The position numbers and the translations under genes are program-made. From positions 1 through 64,000 of the forward strand of contig JAUNOA010000001.1 in the NCBI GenBank assembly GCA_030531245.1: a stretch of DNA of 64,000 bases, read 5' to 3'. The notes below the pieces were generated by a model. The model was not told where the DNA came from. It did not search any database and saw only the letters and a list, made by a program, of their open reading frames with translations. Positions 16,221-24,731 of the stretch are shown piece by piece. This DNA comes from Lachnospiraceae bacterium (GTDB lineage: Bacteria > Bacillota > Clostridia > Lachnospirales > Lachnospiraceae). The number at the start of each line of letters is the position of its first letter. The stretch's first letter is position 1.

Positions 16221-17438
16221 TTACGAAAGAATGAAGCTTTCTCCGGTGACTTTGACCAGTGTATTGATGCATTCATCGCCATACCGCGATATCGGCAGCC
16301 TGACACGGACATATTCCGGGGTATGTCCGATAAGAAACTCTCCGTCGGATTCCTCGATCAGTACTTCTATCTCCCGTCCTATATAATACCTGATAAACTC
16401 TGATGTATTGCTGTCATTTATCTGTTCCAGCTCATCAACTCTCTTCTGCTTTTCTGCAAGCGTCAGCTGATTGGGCATACGGTCGGCCACAGTTCCCTTA
16501 CGTCTCGAATACGGAAAAATGTGCATCTGATAAAACTTCATCTCATCAACGAAAGCTTTGGATGTCTCAAAGTCTTCTTCCGTCTCCCCGGGAAAGCCTG
16601 CTATGACATCCGTTGTTACAGCAGGATGTTCCCAGAAGCTTCTGACCAGATTTACAGCCTGTCTGTATTCATCCGCGGTATAATGCCTGTTCATGGCTTT
16701 AAGTGTCCTGTCGCATCCGCTCTGGAGGCTCAGATGGAAATGCGGACAGAACTGTCTGACTTTTTTCAGACCGTTCAGCAGTTCAGCATCGATAAGTCTC
16801 GGCTCAAGTGATCCGAGCCGTATTCTTTCGATCCCGTCGATTTTTCCTATCTCCGTTATCAGATGGACAAGCTCGTCCCTCCCGTATGACGATATATGAA
16901 TTCCCGTCAGGACTATCTCCTTATGTCCTGTTGCTGCAAGCTGTCCGACCTCCCTGAGTATACTATCTTCCGGCCTTTTGCTGACACGTCCTCTTCTGTA
17001 GGGAATAATACAGTATGAACAGAACTGATTGCATCCGTCCTCAATCTTCACATCGGCACGCGTATGCCTGCCCATCTTTGTAATGGCTATCTCCTCAGCC
17101 CGGGCTACTATTTCATTTTTATGTGCATTGTCGATAAGCTTATCGCAGTCAAGCTGCCTCGCAGATTCTTCATCAAGTCCTTCCACATAGCATCCTGTTG
17201 CCACGATTACTGCATCCGGAGCAAGCTTTCTCGCCCGGTGTATCATCTGTCTGGATTTTCTGTCTGCAATATTTGTTACCGAGCAGGTATTTATGACATA
17301 TATATCCGCTTTTTCGTTAAAATCCACCACCGTATAACCGGAGTTTTCGAATATCCGGATCATAGCCTCGGTTTCACATATATTCACTTTGCATCCCAAT
17401 GTATGAAAAGCTACTTTTTTATTGACTTTATTTTCCAT
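16221..17438 (-). CDS. mtaB: tRNA t6A37 methylthiotransferase MtaB
   Basis: 405 residues of the methylthiotransferase family. The N-terminal UPF0004 domain has Cys residues in HTLGCKVNICE, INTCSVTN and ATGCYVEG for one [4Fe-4S] cluster. The radical SAM domain has CNQFCSYCIIPYRRG (CX3CX2C), and a short TRAM-like C-terminus follows. MtaB adds the 2-methylthio group to t6A37 in tRNAs reading ANN codons. The HTLGCKVN opening separates MtaB from MiaB and RimO. It diverges from the HPr-like gene with only 46 nt between them. Confidence 0.93.
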   Translation of the reverse strand: MENKVNKKVAFHTLGCKVNICETEAMIRIFENSGYTVVDFNEKADIYVINTCSVTNIADRKSRQMIHRARKLAPDAVIVATGCYVEGLDEESARQLDCDKLIDNAHKNEIVARAEEIAITKMGRHTRADVKIEDGCNQFCSYCIIPYRRGRVSKRPEDSILREVGQLAATGHKEIVLTGIHISSYGRDELVHLITEIGKIDGIERIRLGSLEPRLIDAELLNGLKKVRQFCPHFHLSLQSGCDRTLKAMNRHYTADEYRQAVNLVRSFWEHPAVTTDVIAGFPGETEEDFETSKAFVDEMKFYQMHIFPYSRRKGTVADRMPNQLTLAEKQKRVDELEQINDSNTSEFIRYYIGREIEVLIEESDGEFLIGHTPEYVRVRLPISRYGDECINTLVKVTGESFILS

Positions 17439-17450
17439 AATACCTATTAT
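17422..17450 (+). promoter_or_regulatory. Promoter of the HPr-like gene, inside the mtaB start
   Basis: TTGACT (17422-17427), 17-nt spacer, TATTAT (17445-17450). The -35 box lies in the first codons of the divergent mtaB gene. Binding of polymerase here may compete with mtaB initiation. Confidence 0.7.
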
Positions 17451-17484
17451 TAAAGCAGTTAAAAACAGTTAGTGGAGGTAATCT

Positions 17485-17715
17485 ATGAAGTCTGTAACTA
17501 TATTTTTAAATTCAATCGACAAGGTAAAGTCTTTTGTAAACACACTGGCAGGATTCGAGTGCGACTTTGATCTCATCTCCGGACGTTATGTCATCGATGC
17601 AAAATCGATCATGGGTATCTTCTCTCTCGACCTTTCAAAGCCCATTGAGCTCTGCATCCATGATAATGATCAGATGGATGTCATCCTCGAAAAGCTTCAG
17701 CCATATATGGTATAA
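17485..17715 (+). CDS. HPr/Crh-like protein without the active-site histidine
   Basis: 76 residues with the HPr fold signature in its second half: DAKSIMGIFSLDLSKPIELCI, which holds the regulatory serine (Ser46 of HPr, in AKSIMG). The segment that in HPr reads GLHARPA is replaced by DKVKSFVN, so the phospho-acceptor His15 is gone and the protein cannot relay phosphate in the PTS. This is the pattern of Crh of Bacillus, which lacks His15, keeps Ser46 and acts with CcpA. A regulatory role is inferred. The SD is GGAGG (17473-17477). Its terminator lies inside the opposing thiI gene. Confidence 0.85.
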   Translation: MKSVTIFLNSIDKVKSFVNTLAGFECDFDLISGRYVIDAKSIMGIFSLDLSKPIELCIHDNDQMDVILEKLQPYMV

Positions 17716-18903
17716 TCACTTGGCCTTACACAGGATTCTTTCTTTGGTTGCGACTGCGGTCGCAACCATTTTTTCTGCCTCTTCAGCGATAATCTTCTCT
17801 GATTTCTCAATTTTCTCGAGCAAAGGTTTTGTAACCGGATGCTTGGCTACGAATATTGTACAGCAATCCTCATAAGGTTCAATGGATGTCTCAAATGTGC
17901 CTATCTTTTCGGAAATGTCAATAATCTCCTGTTTATCGAATCCGATAAGCGGACGGAAAACAGGCATTTCACATACGGCATCTGTCGTTACAAGCGACTG
18001 CACTGTCTGGCTTGCAACCTGTCCTATACTCTCACCTGTGATAAGCGCGAGATTCTCATTATTCTTCGCAATTTCCTGGGCGATTCTCATCATATATCTT
18101 CTCATGATGATAGTCAGTTCCTCGTGAGGGCATTTCTCATATATAAGCATCTGTATATCGGTAAAATTGACGATATGCAGATTGATCGGTCCCGAATACC
18201 TGGCAACCTTGGTTGCCAGATCTATGACCTTCTGCTTTGCCCTTTCGCTGGTGTATGGCGGTGCATGGAAATAAACAGCCTCGATTTTAACACCGCGTTT
18301 TGCGATCATATAGCCTGCCACAGGGGAATCTATTCCGCCGGAAAGAAGAAGCATTGCTTTTCCGTTTGTTCCTACCGGCATCCCTCCCGGACCCGGAATC
18401 TCGATAGAATAAATATTGATATTGTTTCGTATCTCGACCTTGAGCATTACCTCAGGTTTATGCACATCAACATGTGTTTCCGGAAATGTATCCAGTATGA
18501 GTCCCCCGAGATCGCAGTTGATGGTCTCTGATGTTCCCGGAAAATCCTTGTCGGCGCGTCTGGTATCTACCTTGAATGAGAAATTTTTATCTTCGTATAC
18601 GGTATCTATATACTCGACTACGGCTTTATTGATGGCATCCATCGACTTTTCTTCCACCCTGACCATCGGTGAAAAGCTGTGAACGCCAAACACCGTCTTT
18701 ATAGCTGCCACAGCGTCATCATAATCATAATCACTCTCTGCATCAACGTATATTCTTCCGCGCTCTTTACTTACTCTGAACTGTCCTTCAACAGTTTCCA
18801 TAGCCAGTCTCAGCTGCTTGATAAGCGCATCCTCGAACATGAATCTGTTCTTGCCCTTGCAACCTATCTCTCCGTATTTGATCAAAAAACTTTTAAATTT
18901 CAT
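17716..18903 (-). CDS. thiI: tRNA 4-thiouridine sulfurtransferase ThiI
   Basis: 395 residues: an N-terminal ferredoxin-like domain (FLIKYGEIGCKGKNR), a THUMP domain and a PP-loop adenylation domain with LLLSGGIDSPVAGYM (near 180-195). The C-terminal rhodanese domain of the E. coli enzyme is absent, as is usual in Firmicutes. ThiI activates U8 of tRNA for 4-thiouridine formation. The ATG at 18903 overlaps the desulfurase stop as ATGA; the longer open frame above it is out-of-context sequence within the desulfurase gene. AAGGAGA precedes it. The sulfur donor is probably that coupled desulfurase. Confidence 0.94.
   Translation of the reverse strand: MKFKSFLIKYGEIGCKGKNRFMFEDALIKQLRLAMETVEGQFRVSKERGRIYVDAESDYDYDDAVAAIKTVFGVHSFSPMVRVEEKSMDAINKAVVEYIDTVYEDKNFSFKVDTRRADKDFPGTSETINCDLGGLILDTFPETHVDVHKPEVMLKVEIRNNINIYSIEIPGPGGMPVGTNGKAMLLLSGGIDSPVAGYMIAKRGVKIEAVYFHAPPYTSERAKQKVIDLATKVARYSGPINLHIVNFTDIQMLIYEKCPHEELTIIMRRYMMRIAQEIAKNNENLALITGESIGQVASQTVQSLVTTDAVCEMPVFRPLIGFDKQEIIDISEKIGTFETSIEPYEDCCTIFVAKHPVTKPLLEKIEKSEKIIAEEAEKMVATAVATKERILCKAK
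17746..17774 (+). terminator. Terminator of the HPr-like gene within thiI coding sequence
   Basis: Perfect 9-bp stem GGTTGCGAC / GTCGCAACC with a 4-nt loop (TGCG), followed by A and six T on the plus strand. It lies 30-60 nt inside the 3-prime end of the convergent thiI gene, where the opposite strand encodes a Val-Ala-Thr-rich stretch. Confidence 0.8.
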
Positions 18904-20054
18904 TTTCTCGTAAATCTCCTTAACTGAGGAATCAGTTCTTCCATTGCTGCAAGGAAATACTCCGCCTCTTCTTTTGTATTCAGCTCGCACAGCGAAACTC
19001 TTATGGTTGAATCCAGCAGGCTTTCTCTGAGCCCTATGCCCTTCAGGGTTCCGGAGATACCCGGATGATGGGTTGAGCAGGCAGACCCGCTCGACACACA
19101 TATGCCTTTGTCTTCAAGAGCATGCAGTAATACTTCTGATTTAACCCCTTCTACGCTTATGCTGACAATGTGGGGTGCGCCTGCATTTCCCTTTAATGAA
19201 CTGACTGTTACTCCGTCCATCTGCGATGCACCGTCAATTAACATGTCCTTGATCGATGTTACATATGCGATGCGCTCTTCGAAATTATCATAAGCTTCTT
19301 TTGCCGCCTGACCAAGTCCTGCGATACCGGGAACATTGATCGTACCGCTTCTGAGCCCCCGCTGCTGGCCTCCGCCGTACATAATGGGTTTGATTTTGAC
19401 TTTCTCATCGATATACAGAAAACCGATGCCCTTTGGTCCGTGGATTTTATGACCTGATACGCTCAGCATATCTATACCCAGCCGTTTCGGATAAATCCGC
19501 AGCTTACCGTATGCCTGAATAGCATCCACGTGGTAAAGTATGCCGCTGTTATACCCCTTGATTATTTTTGACATTTCTTCTACAGGCTCGATGGCCCCGA
19601 TCTCATTGTTGACCATCATAGTCGACACCAGTATCGTATCCGGACGCAGGCTCTTTTTTAATTCATCAAGCTTCACATGTCCCGTTTCATCAACCGGCAG
19701 TGCCGTGATTTCAAACCCCAGGCTCTCCAGAAACAGCAGCGGCTCATAAACCGAAGCGTGTTCGATACCTGTGGTAATGATGTGCTTCCCCGCTCTCTGA
19801 TTGGCCAGAGCACAGCCTATAAGAGCTGTATTGTTGGACTCTGTACCTCCCGAGGTAAAGAGAATTTCCTTTTCTTTACATTTCAACGTTGAGGCGATGA
19901 TTTCGGACGCTTCTCTCAAATACCGTTCTGCCTCAACCCCCATGATATGCTTTGATGAAGGATTGCCGTAATCCTCTCTCATCGTTTTCTCAACTATCCG
20001 GGCTACTCCCTCGCTCGCCGCCGTAGTGGCTGCATTGTCAAAATATACTCTCAT
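18900..20054 (-). CDS. Cysteine desulfurase (NifS/IscS family, ThiI partner)
   Basis: 384 residues. The PLP lysine is in SVSGHKIHGPKG (near 200), the pyridoxal contact HVDAIQAYGK precedes it and the persulfide cysteine is in SSGSACSTHHPG (near 325). It takes sulfur from cysteine and passes it to acceptor proteins. The ATGA overlap with thiI and the absence of an iscU scaffold suggest a dedicated tRNA-thiolation role, like NifZ-ThiI of Bacillus. It diverges from glmM. Confidence 0.93.
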   Translation of the reverse strand: MRVYFDNAATTAASEGVARIVEKTMREDYGNPSSKHIMGVEAERYLREASEIIASTLKCKEKEILFTSGGTESNNTALIGCALANQRAGKHIITTGIEHASVYEPLLFLESLGFEITALPVDETGHVKLDELKKSLRPDTILVSTMMVNNEIGAIEPVEEMSKIIKGYNSGILYHVDAIQAYGKLRIYPKRLGIDMLSVSGHKIHGPKGIGFLYIDEKVKIKPIMYGGGQQRGLRSGTINVPGIAGLGQAAKEAYDNFEERIAYVTSIKDMLIDGASQMDGVTVSSLKGNAGAPHIVSISVEGVKSEVLLHALEDKGICVSSGSACSTHHPGISGTLKGIGLRESLLDSTIRVSLCELNTKEEAEYFLAAMEELIPQLRRFTRK

Positions 20055-20136
20055 AGTGAGATATTATAACATAAAGCCGGTTCCGGTTGTGAGAAATTCT
20101 TATTCGAACAGTATTTATTTTTGGTGGTGTTTTACA

Positions 20137-20165
20137 TTGACTTAAAATTTTTAATTACTTACAAT
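20137..20165 (+). promoter_or_regulatory. glmM-MATE operon promoter
   Basis: TTGACT (20137-20142), 17-nt spacer and TACAAT (20160-20165), followed by a leader of about 50 nt with GGGAGGAG directly before glmM. The 166-nt gap between the desulfurase and glmM holds nothing else that I recognise. Confidence 0.78.
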
Positions 20166-20220
20166 AAGAAAGGTTTTGGGTAAATGCGCAAATACGTAAT
20201 CAAAAAGGGAGGAGTTTCAC

Positions 20221-21573
20221 ATGGGCAAATATTTCGGTACAGATGGATTCCGGGGCGAGATCAATGTAGATCTCGGCGCCGAGGAAGCATTTAAAATCGG
20301 GCGTTTCTTAGGGTGGTATTACGGACAGGATCCGAAAGAACCCGAAAAATGCAGAATAGTCATCGGAAAGGACCCGAGACGCTCGAGCTATATGCTCGAG
20401 GATGCTCTCTGTTCGGGTCTGGTTACCAGCGGTGCGGATGTTTACCTGCTGCATGTAACAACAACTCCGTCTGTCAGCTATATGGTCCGTGCAGATGATT
20501 TCGACTGCGGAATCATGATTTCCGCAAGTCATAATCCATACTATGACAACGGAATCAAAATCGTCAACGGAAACGGTGAAAAGCTTGAGGAGTCCGTCAT
20601 AGAAAAAATAGAAGCTTATATCGATAATCCGGTTGATCTTCCCAAGGCCACCCGGGAGAATATCGGTCAGGCTATTTCCTATGATGCAGGACGCAACCGC
20701 TATATCGGTTATCTCATCAGCCTTGCGACACACAGCTTCAAAGGAAAGAAAATTGCTCTGGACTGCTCAAACGGTTCGGCATCCGCAATTGCCAAATCCG
20801 TATTCGATGCTCTCGGTGCTCAGACTCATGTAATAAATGCCGATCCCGACGGAACCAATATCAACCGCGACTGTGGTTCGACACATATTGAGAAGCTCTG
20901 CTGGTACGTCACGCAAAACAGCTGTGACCTTGGATTCGCATTTGACGGTGATGCCGACAGATGTATTGCCGTAGATGAGCACGGTGAGGTCGTTGACGGT
21001 GATAAGATACTTTTCATATGCGGTAAATACATGAAAGAAAAAGGTCAGCTGTACAATACTACAGTTGTCACTACTATAATGAGCAATTTCGGACTCTATA
21101 AAGCATTTGACCGTGAAGGCATCAGTTACGAGAAAACTGCCGTGGGAGACAAATATGTCTATGAGAATATGCAGAGAAACGGCAATTGTCTTGGCGGCGA
21201 ACAGAGCGGACACATCATCTTTTCAAAGCATGCCAATACGGGAGACGGAATCGTGACCGCGCTTAAAATCATGGAAGTCATCATGAGCAAAAAGCTGCCT
21301 CTTTCGAAACTGGCGGACGAAATACACAAATACCCGCAGGTACTTAAAAATGTTCCTGTGGAAAGCAAGGATGCTGTTATAAACAATGAAGCAGTCGCCG
21401 CTGCTGTCAGGAATATCGAATCCCGCCTCGGAGATTGCGGCAGAATACTGCTGAGGCCTTCGGGTACAGAACCTGTGATACGTATCATGGTCGAAGCCGA
21501 TACGGAGGAAACCTGCAGGGAATGCGTCAAAGCGGTATATGATACAATGAAAGATGAGGGACTTGTCAGATGA
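20221..21573 (+). CDS. glmM: Phosphoglucosamine mutase
   Basis: 450 residues. The catalytic phosphoserine is in MISASHNPYYDNG (near 100), the metal loop is FDGDADRCIAVD (near 242), the sugar-binding loop is GGEQSGHIIF (near 325) and the phosphate-binding loop is LRPSGTEPVIR (near 418). GlmM converts glucosamine-6-P to glucosamine-1-P for UDP-GlcNAc and peptidoglycan. In many Firmicutes glmM follows cdaA-cdaR; here it is about 36 kb from them and is coupled instead by an ATGA overlap to a MATE exporter gene. Confidence 0.95.
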   Translation: MGKYFGTDGFRGEINVDLGAEEAFKIGRFLGWYYGQDPKEPEKCRIVIGKDPRRSSYMLEDALCSGLVTSGADVYLLHVTTTPSVSYMVRADDFDCGIMISASHNPYYDNGIKIVNGNGEKLEESVIEKIEAYIDNPVDLPKATRENIGQAISYDAGRNRYIGYLISLATHSFKGKKIALDCSNGSASAIAKSVFDALGAQTHVINADPDGTNINRDCGSTHIEKLCWYVTQNSCDLGFAFDGDADRCIAVDEHGEVVDGDKILFICGKYMKEKGQLYNTTVVTTIMSNFGLYKAFDREGISYEKTAVGDKYVYENMQRNGNCLGGEQSGHIIFSKHANTGDGIVTALKIMEVIMSKKLPLSKLADEIHKYPQVLKNVPVESKDAVINNEAVAAAVRNIESRLGDCGRILLRPSGTEPVIRIMVEADTEETCRECVKAVYDTMKDEGLVR

Positions 21574-22934
21574 AACCAAAGGTCATAAGTGCTGACAGAA
21601 TGGGAACCGAGCCGACAGGAAAACTGTTGTTCTCAATGAGTGCACCGTTGTGTATCTCAATGCTCGTTCAGGCTCTTTACAATATAGTTGACAGCATTTT
21701 CGTATCAAGAATAGATGAACAGGCACTGGCTGCTACAAGTCTTGCTTTTCCGGTTCAGTCACTTATGATTTCTTTTGCCGTCGGTATAGCTGTAGGAATG
21801 GCAGCTCTGCTTTCCCGCTCACTTGGGGAAGGAAACCGCCAGCGTGCTCAGGATGCATGCTACAACGGAATATTCATCGAACTCTGCGGTGCCGTCGTTT
21901 TTTTCCTTTTCGGACTTTTCGGAACAAAGTGGTTTTTTTCTACACAGACTTCCAATCCTGTCATCATCGAATACGGCATGACTTATCTGTCCATAGTCTG
22001 TACCTTCTCGGTCGGATTCATTCTTGAAGTGATTTTCGAGCGCGTACTTCAGGCTACCGGTAATACGATATACAACATGATAGGCCAGTGCTGCGGCGCT
22101 ATATTCAACTGTATATTCGATCCTATACTTATCTTCGGTCTCTGCGGTTTCCCTGCAATGGGGATCAAGGGTGCCGCTATCGCGACTGTGGCCGGTCAGT
22201 TCTTTGCAATGATAATGGCCGTTATATTCAACATCACAAAGAACCGTGACGTTTCTGTCATATGGAAGAAATTCAGACCTCAGGGTACCGTAATCAAGCA
22301 GGTACTGTCAGTCGGCGTTCCTTCATTTTTTATGCAGGCAATCACCTCAGTCACAACTTACCTCATGAACTCGATTCTGATAGCTTATTCGGAAGCGGCT
22401 GTAACGGTTTACGGTATCTATTTCAAGCTTCAGAGCTTCATATTCATGCCCATCTTCGGTATGAACAACGGTATGGTACCTATCATCGCCTATAACTACG
22501 GCGCAAGAAAAAAAGACCGTATCACGAGCACGATGAAGTATGCGGTAATTGCTGCAACAGCCATCATGGCCTTCGGAACCCTTTTGTTCAATCTGTTCCC
22601 GGGATGGTTCATGCGACTGTTCAATGCCGAAGGAGAACTTCTTGAACTCGGATCGGTGGCCCTTGCAATTATCTCATATCATTTCATATTTGCCGGTTTC
22701 AACATCGTAATCCTTTCCACCTATCAGGCTTTGGGCAACGGAGTTTATGCACTTATCGTGTCGATACTGAGACAGCTTGTCATCATCCTGCCTGCAGCAT
22801 TCATCCTCGGGAAACTATTCGGTGTCAATGCAACCTGGTGGGCATTTCCGATTGCGGAAGCCATTTCCACGATAGTTAATATTTTCCTCTTCAGGAAGAT
22901 ATACAACGATAAGATTGTCCCGCTCGGAAGCTGA
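21570..22934 (+). CDS. MATE family efflux transporter
   Basis: 454 residues, about 12 TM helices, with the MATE opening ISMLVQALYNIVDSIFVSRI and a second related half (GVPSFFMQAITSVTTYLMN). It exports organic cations or drugs using Na+ or H+ gradients. The start codon overlaps the glmM stop (ATGA), so both are one transcript. The substrate cannot be predicted. Confidence 0.93.
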   Translation: MKPKVISADRMGTEPTGKLLFSMSAPLCISMLVQALYNIVDSIFVSRIDEQALAATSLAFPVQSLMISFAVGIAVGMAALLSRSLGEGNRQRAQDACYNGIFIELCGAVVFFLFGLFGTKWFFSTQTSNPVIIEYGMTYLSIVCTFSVGFILEVIFERVLQATGNTIYNMIGQCCGAIFNCIFDPILIFGLCGFPAMGIKGAAIATVAGQFFAMIMAVIFNITKNRDVSVIWKKFRPQGTVIKQVLSVGVPSFFMQAITSVTTYLMNSILIAYSEAAVTVYGIYFKLQSFIFMPIFGMNNGMVPIIAYNYGARKKDRITSTMKYAVIAATAIMAFGTLLFNLFPGWFMRLFNAEGELLELGSVALAIISYHFIFAGFNIVILSTYQALGNGVYALIVSILRQLVIILPAAFILGKLFGVNATWWAFPIAEAISTIVNIFLFRKIYNDKIVPLGS

Positions 22935-22943
22935 ATACAAAGT

Positions 22944-22975
22944 AAAAAACGCTGCGCTTTGCCGCAGCGTTTTTT
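22944..22975. terminator. Bidirectional terminator between the MATE and KamA-family genes
   Basis: Stem AACGCTGC / GCAGCGTT with an 8-nt loop, flanked by an A-run on one side and a T-run on the other. It serves both the plus-strand MATE gene and the minus-strand radical SAM gene. Confidence 0.85.
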
Positions 22976-23021
22976 GCTATTTATGTCTAATATACTCCCT
23001 CCGTCTTCGGGTTTTGATTTC

Positions 23022-24140
23022 CTATACACTCGAAGTAATCTCCGACTCATCCAGCCAGCAGTCATCCGGCCCCAGATTTTTTACGACATATCGTGCGTGA
23101 TTATCGTCATGCTTGGCCTGATGATATTTAAAGAGAATTCCGTGTCCGGTTTTCCCGAGTATCTCTATCTTTCCCGTCGGATGTGACATGACATACCGGA
23201 AGCCTTTGGCCTGACCGCTCATATGCATTTTCGCACTGTCAACAATATCCACAGCCCTGATCAAAGGAACCTGGAACTGATTTTTTACTCCGGCAGCGGG
23301 CCGGCACTGAAAAAGATAATATGGAATAACTCCTGCTGCAACCAGCCCGTTCATCAGATCAGCCAGTGTATGTTCATCATCATTAACCCCTTTTAGAAGC
23401 ACTGTCTGATTTCTTATCACACAGCCATTCTCATGGAGTATATTTACAGCACATTTTGCCTCATCAGTGAGCTCTTTTGGATGATTGAACTGAGTTACTA
23501 TTACAAGCTGAATCTTCCTTCCATACTCACGAAGTATTCCTGCAAGTTCCCCGTCTTCCGTAATCCTCTGCGGCAGAACGACCGGTGTTCGTGTTCCGAA
23601 CCGTATATATTGAAGACTCGGCACTTCTGAAAAAACGTCAAGATATCTGCGGATTGTTTCATTGCTGTTAAGAAAAGCATCACCGCCTGAAATAAGGACA
23701 TTATTGATTTCAGGATGTGCAGCAACATACTCTGCCATTGCATTTATATCTACTGCCGTTTCGTCCTGTCCGGCTTTGCCTGCCATCCTTTTCCTGAAGC
23801 AGTGCCTGCAGTACATGGCACACTGATTGGTTGAAAGTATCAGTGCCGTCTGCCTGTATTTGTGCTGCATCCCGCGAATGACTGTATTACCGGACTCACC
23901 GCTGGTATCGGCACTTCCTCCGGATGTAAACTCGATTGCATCAGGAATACTCATTCTCCGGATCGCATCATCCGGATCCTTCGGGTCGATAAGACTCAAA
24001 TAATACGGATTCACGCACATAGGGTAATCATCGGCAATCGCCTGGATACTCTTTACTTCCTCTTCGGTAAGATCAAGCACCTTCTTCAGAGATGCGGCAT
24101 CCCTGATACTGTTTTGCAGAAGCTCCTTCCATTTCGTCAT
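23022..24140 (-). CDS. KamA-family radical SAM protein (aminomutase-like)
   Basis: 372 residues of the lysine 2,3-aminomutase family. The cluster motif CAMYCRHCF (CX3CX2C) is near residue 107, followed by ISGGDAFLN. Lysine 2,3-aminomutases bind the substrate side-chain amine through an Asp in a QCDLS motif; here the motif reads QCRPAAG, and the second Asp (VDAP) is also replaced (MSHP). The substrate is therefore probably not lysine; glutamate 2,3-aminomutase-type activity is one option. No ablB-type acetyltransferase is adjacent. AGGAGG 7 nt before ATG supports the start. Confidence 0.85.
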   Translation of the reverse strand: MTKWKELLQNSIRDAASLKKVLDLTEEEVKSIQAIADDYPMCVNPYYLSLIDPKDPDDAIRRMSIPDAIEFTSGGSADTSGESGNTVIRGMQHKYRQTALILSTNQCAMYCRHCFRKRMAGKAGQDETAVDINAMAEYVAAHPEINNVLISGGDAFLNSNETIRRYLDVFSEVPSLQYIRFGTRTPVVLPQRITEDGELAGILREYGRKIQLVIVTQFNHPKELTDEAKCAVNILHENGCVIRNQTVLLKGVNDDEHTLADLMNGLVAAGVIPYYLFQCRPAAGVKNQFQVPLIRAVDIVDSAKMHMSGQAKGFRYVMSHPTGKIEILGKTGHGILFKYHQAKHDDNHARYVVKNLGPDDCWLDESEITSSV

Positions 24141-24236
24141 TGATTTCCTCCTCTGTTTTTATTTGCGGTACTACTGATGTCTCTGTTTTCGTGCCGTTCC
24201 CAGGGGATTTACCGCGTCAATTCATAGTAAAAATCA

Positions 24237-24262
24237 GAAAAGCCTTTTTTAGAGGCTTTTCT
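24237..24262 (-). terminator. Terminator after the PH-like gene
   Basis: Stem AGAAAAGCC / GGCTTTTCT around an 8-nt loop, with minus-strand T-run downstream (TGATTTTTAC). It closes the dat-symporter-PH-like gene group. A short TATCTG/CAGATA palindrome flanks it. Confidence 0.7.
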
Positions 24263-24298
24263 ATCTGCCAGATATTATGACGTATGCAATGATGTTTA

Positions 24299-24691
24299 TT
24301 ATTTTCCTTTATTCGATATTATTTTTTCCATAGCCCAATTGAATAAATCACACAGGCTTCTCTGTGTTCCGGTAAAACAGAACTCTTCTTTTGAGGTCCT
24401 GATAACTGCGGATGACTGCAGCAGCTTCTTTGTAAAGCCATATGAAGCCACTGCATTTGCGTTTATTACCTTTATTTCTCCGGAGGCAAGAGCTCCGGAG
24501 AAAATGATGATAACACGTTGGTCTGTTATCGCGACCAGTTTTCTGTTTCCTTCGTTAACTCCAGTTATTATACAGTTGATCTGTTCACTGTCTTTGAGAA
24601 CCGAAGCCAAAGGTTTCAGTTCTCTTCTCATATAAAAATCATTGTATATACCGAGTTCCTGAAGTCTTCCGGTCAAACTATGCTTTTCCAT
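24299..24691 (-). CDS. PH-like domain protein
   Basis: 130 residues. The core (AITDQRVIIIFSGALASGEIKVINANAVASYGFTKKLL) resembles the bacterial PH/YokE-like domain, a small beta-barrel often preceded by a helical region as here. No TM helix or signal peptide. The function of such stand-alone proteins is not established. It lies 40 nt after the symporter gene on the same strand and may be co-transcribed with it. Confidence 0.65.
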   Translation of the reverse strand: MEKHSLTGRLQELGIYNDFYMRRELKPLASVLKDSEQINCIITGVNEGNRKLVAITDQRVIIIFSGALASGEIKVINANAVASYGFTKKLLQSSAVIRTSKEEFCFTGTQRSLCDLFNWAMEKIISNKGK

Positions 24692-24731
24692 TGATCATAC
24701 CGTTATCTGAAAATTATGGTTGTACAGCCTC

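Noticed and set aside
17839-18531. 230-codon plus-strand open frame
   Set aside because: Shadow of thiI on the other strand; thiI shows complete THUMP and PP-loop motifs.
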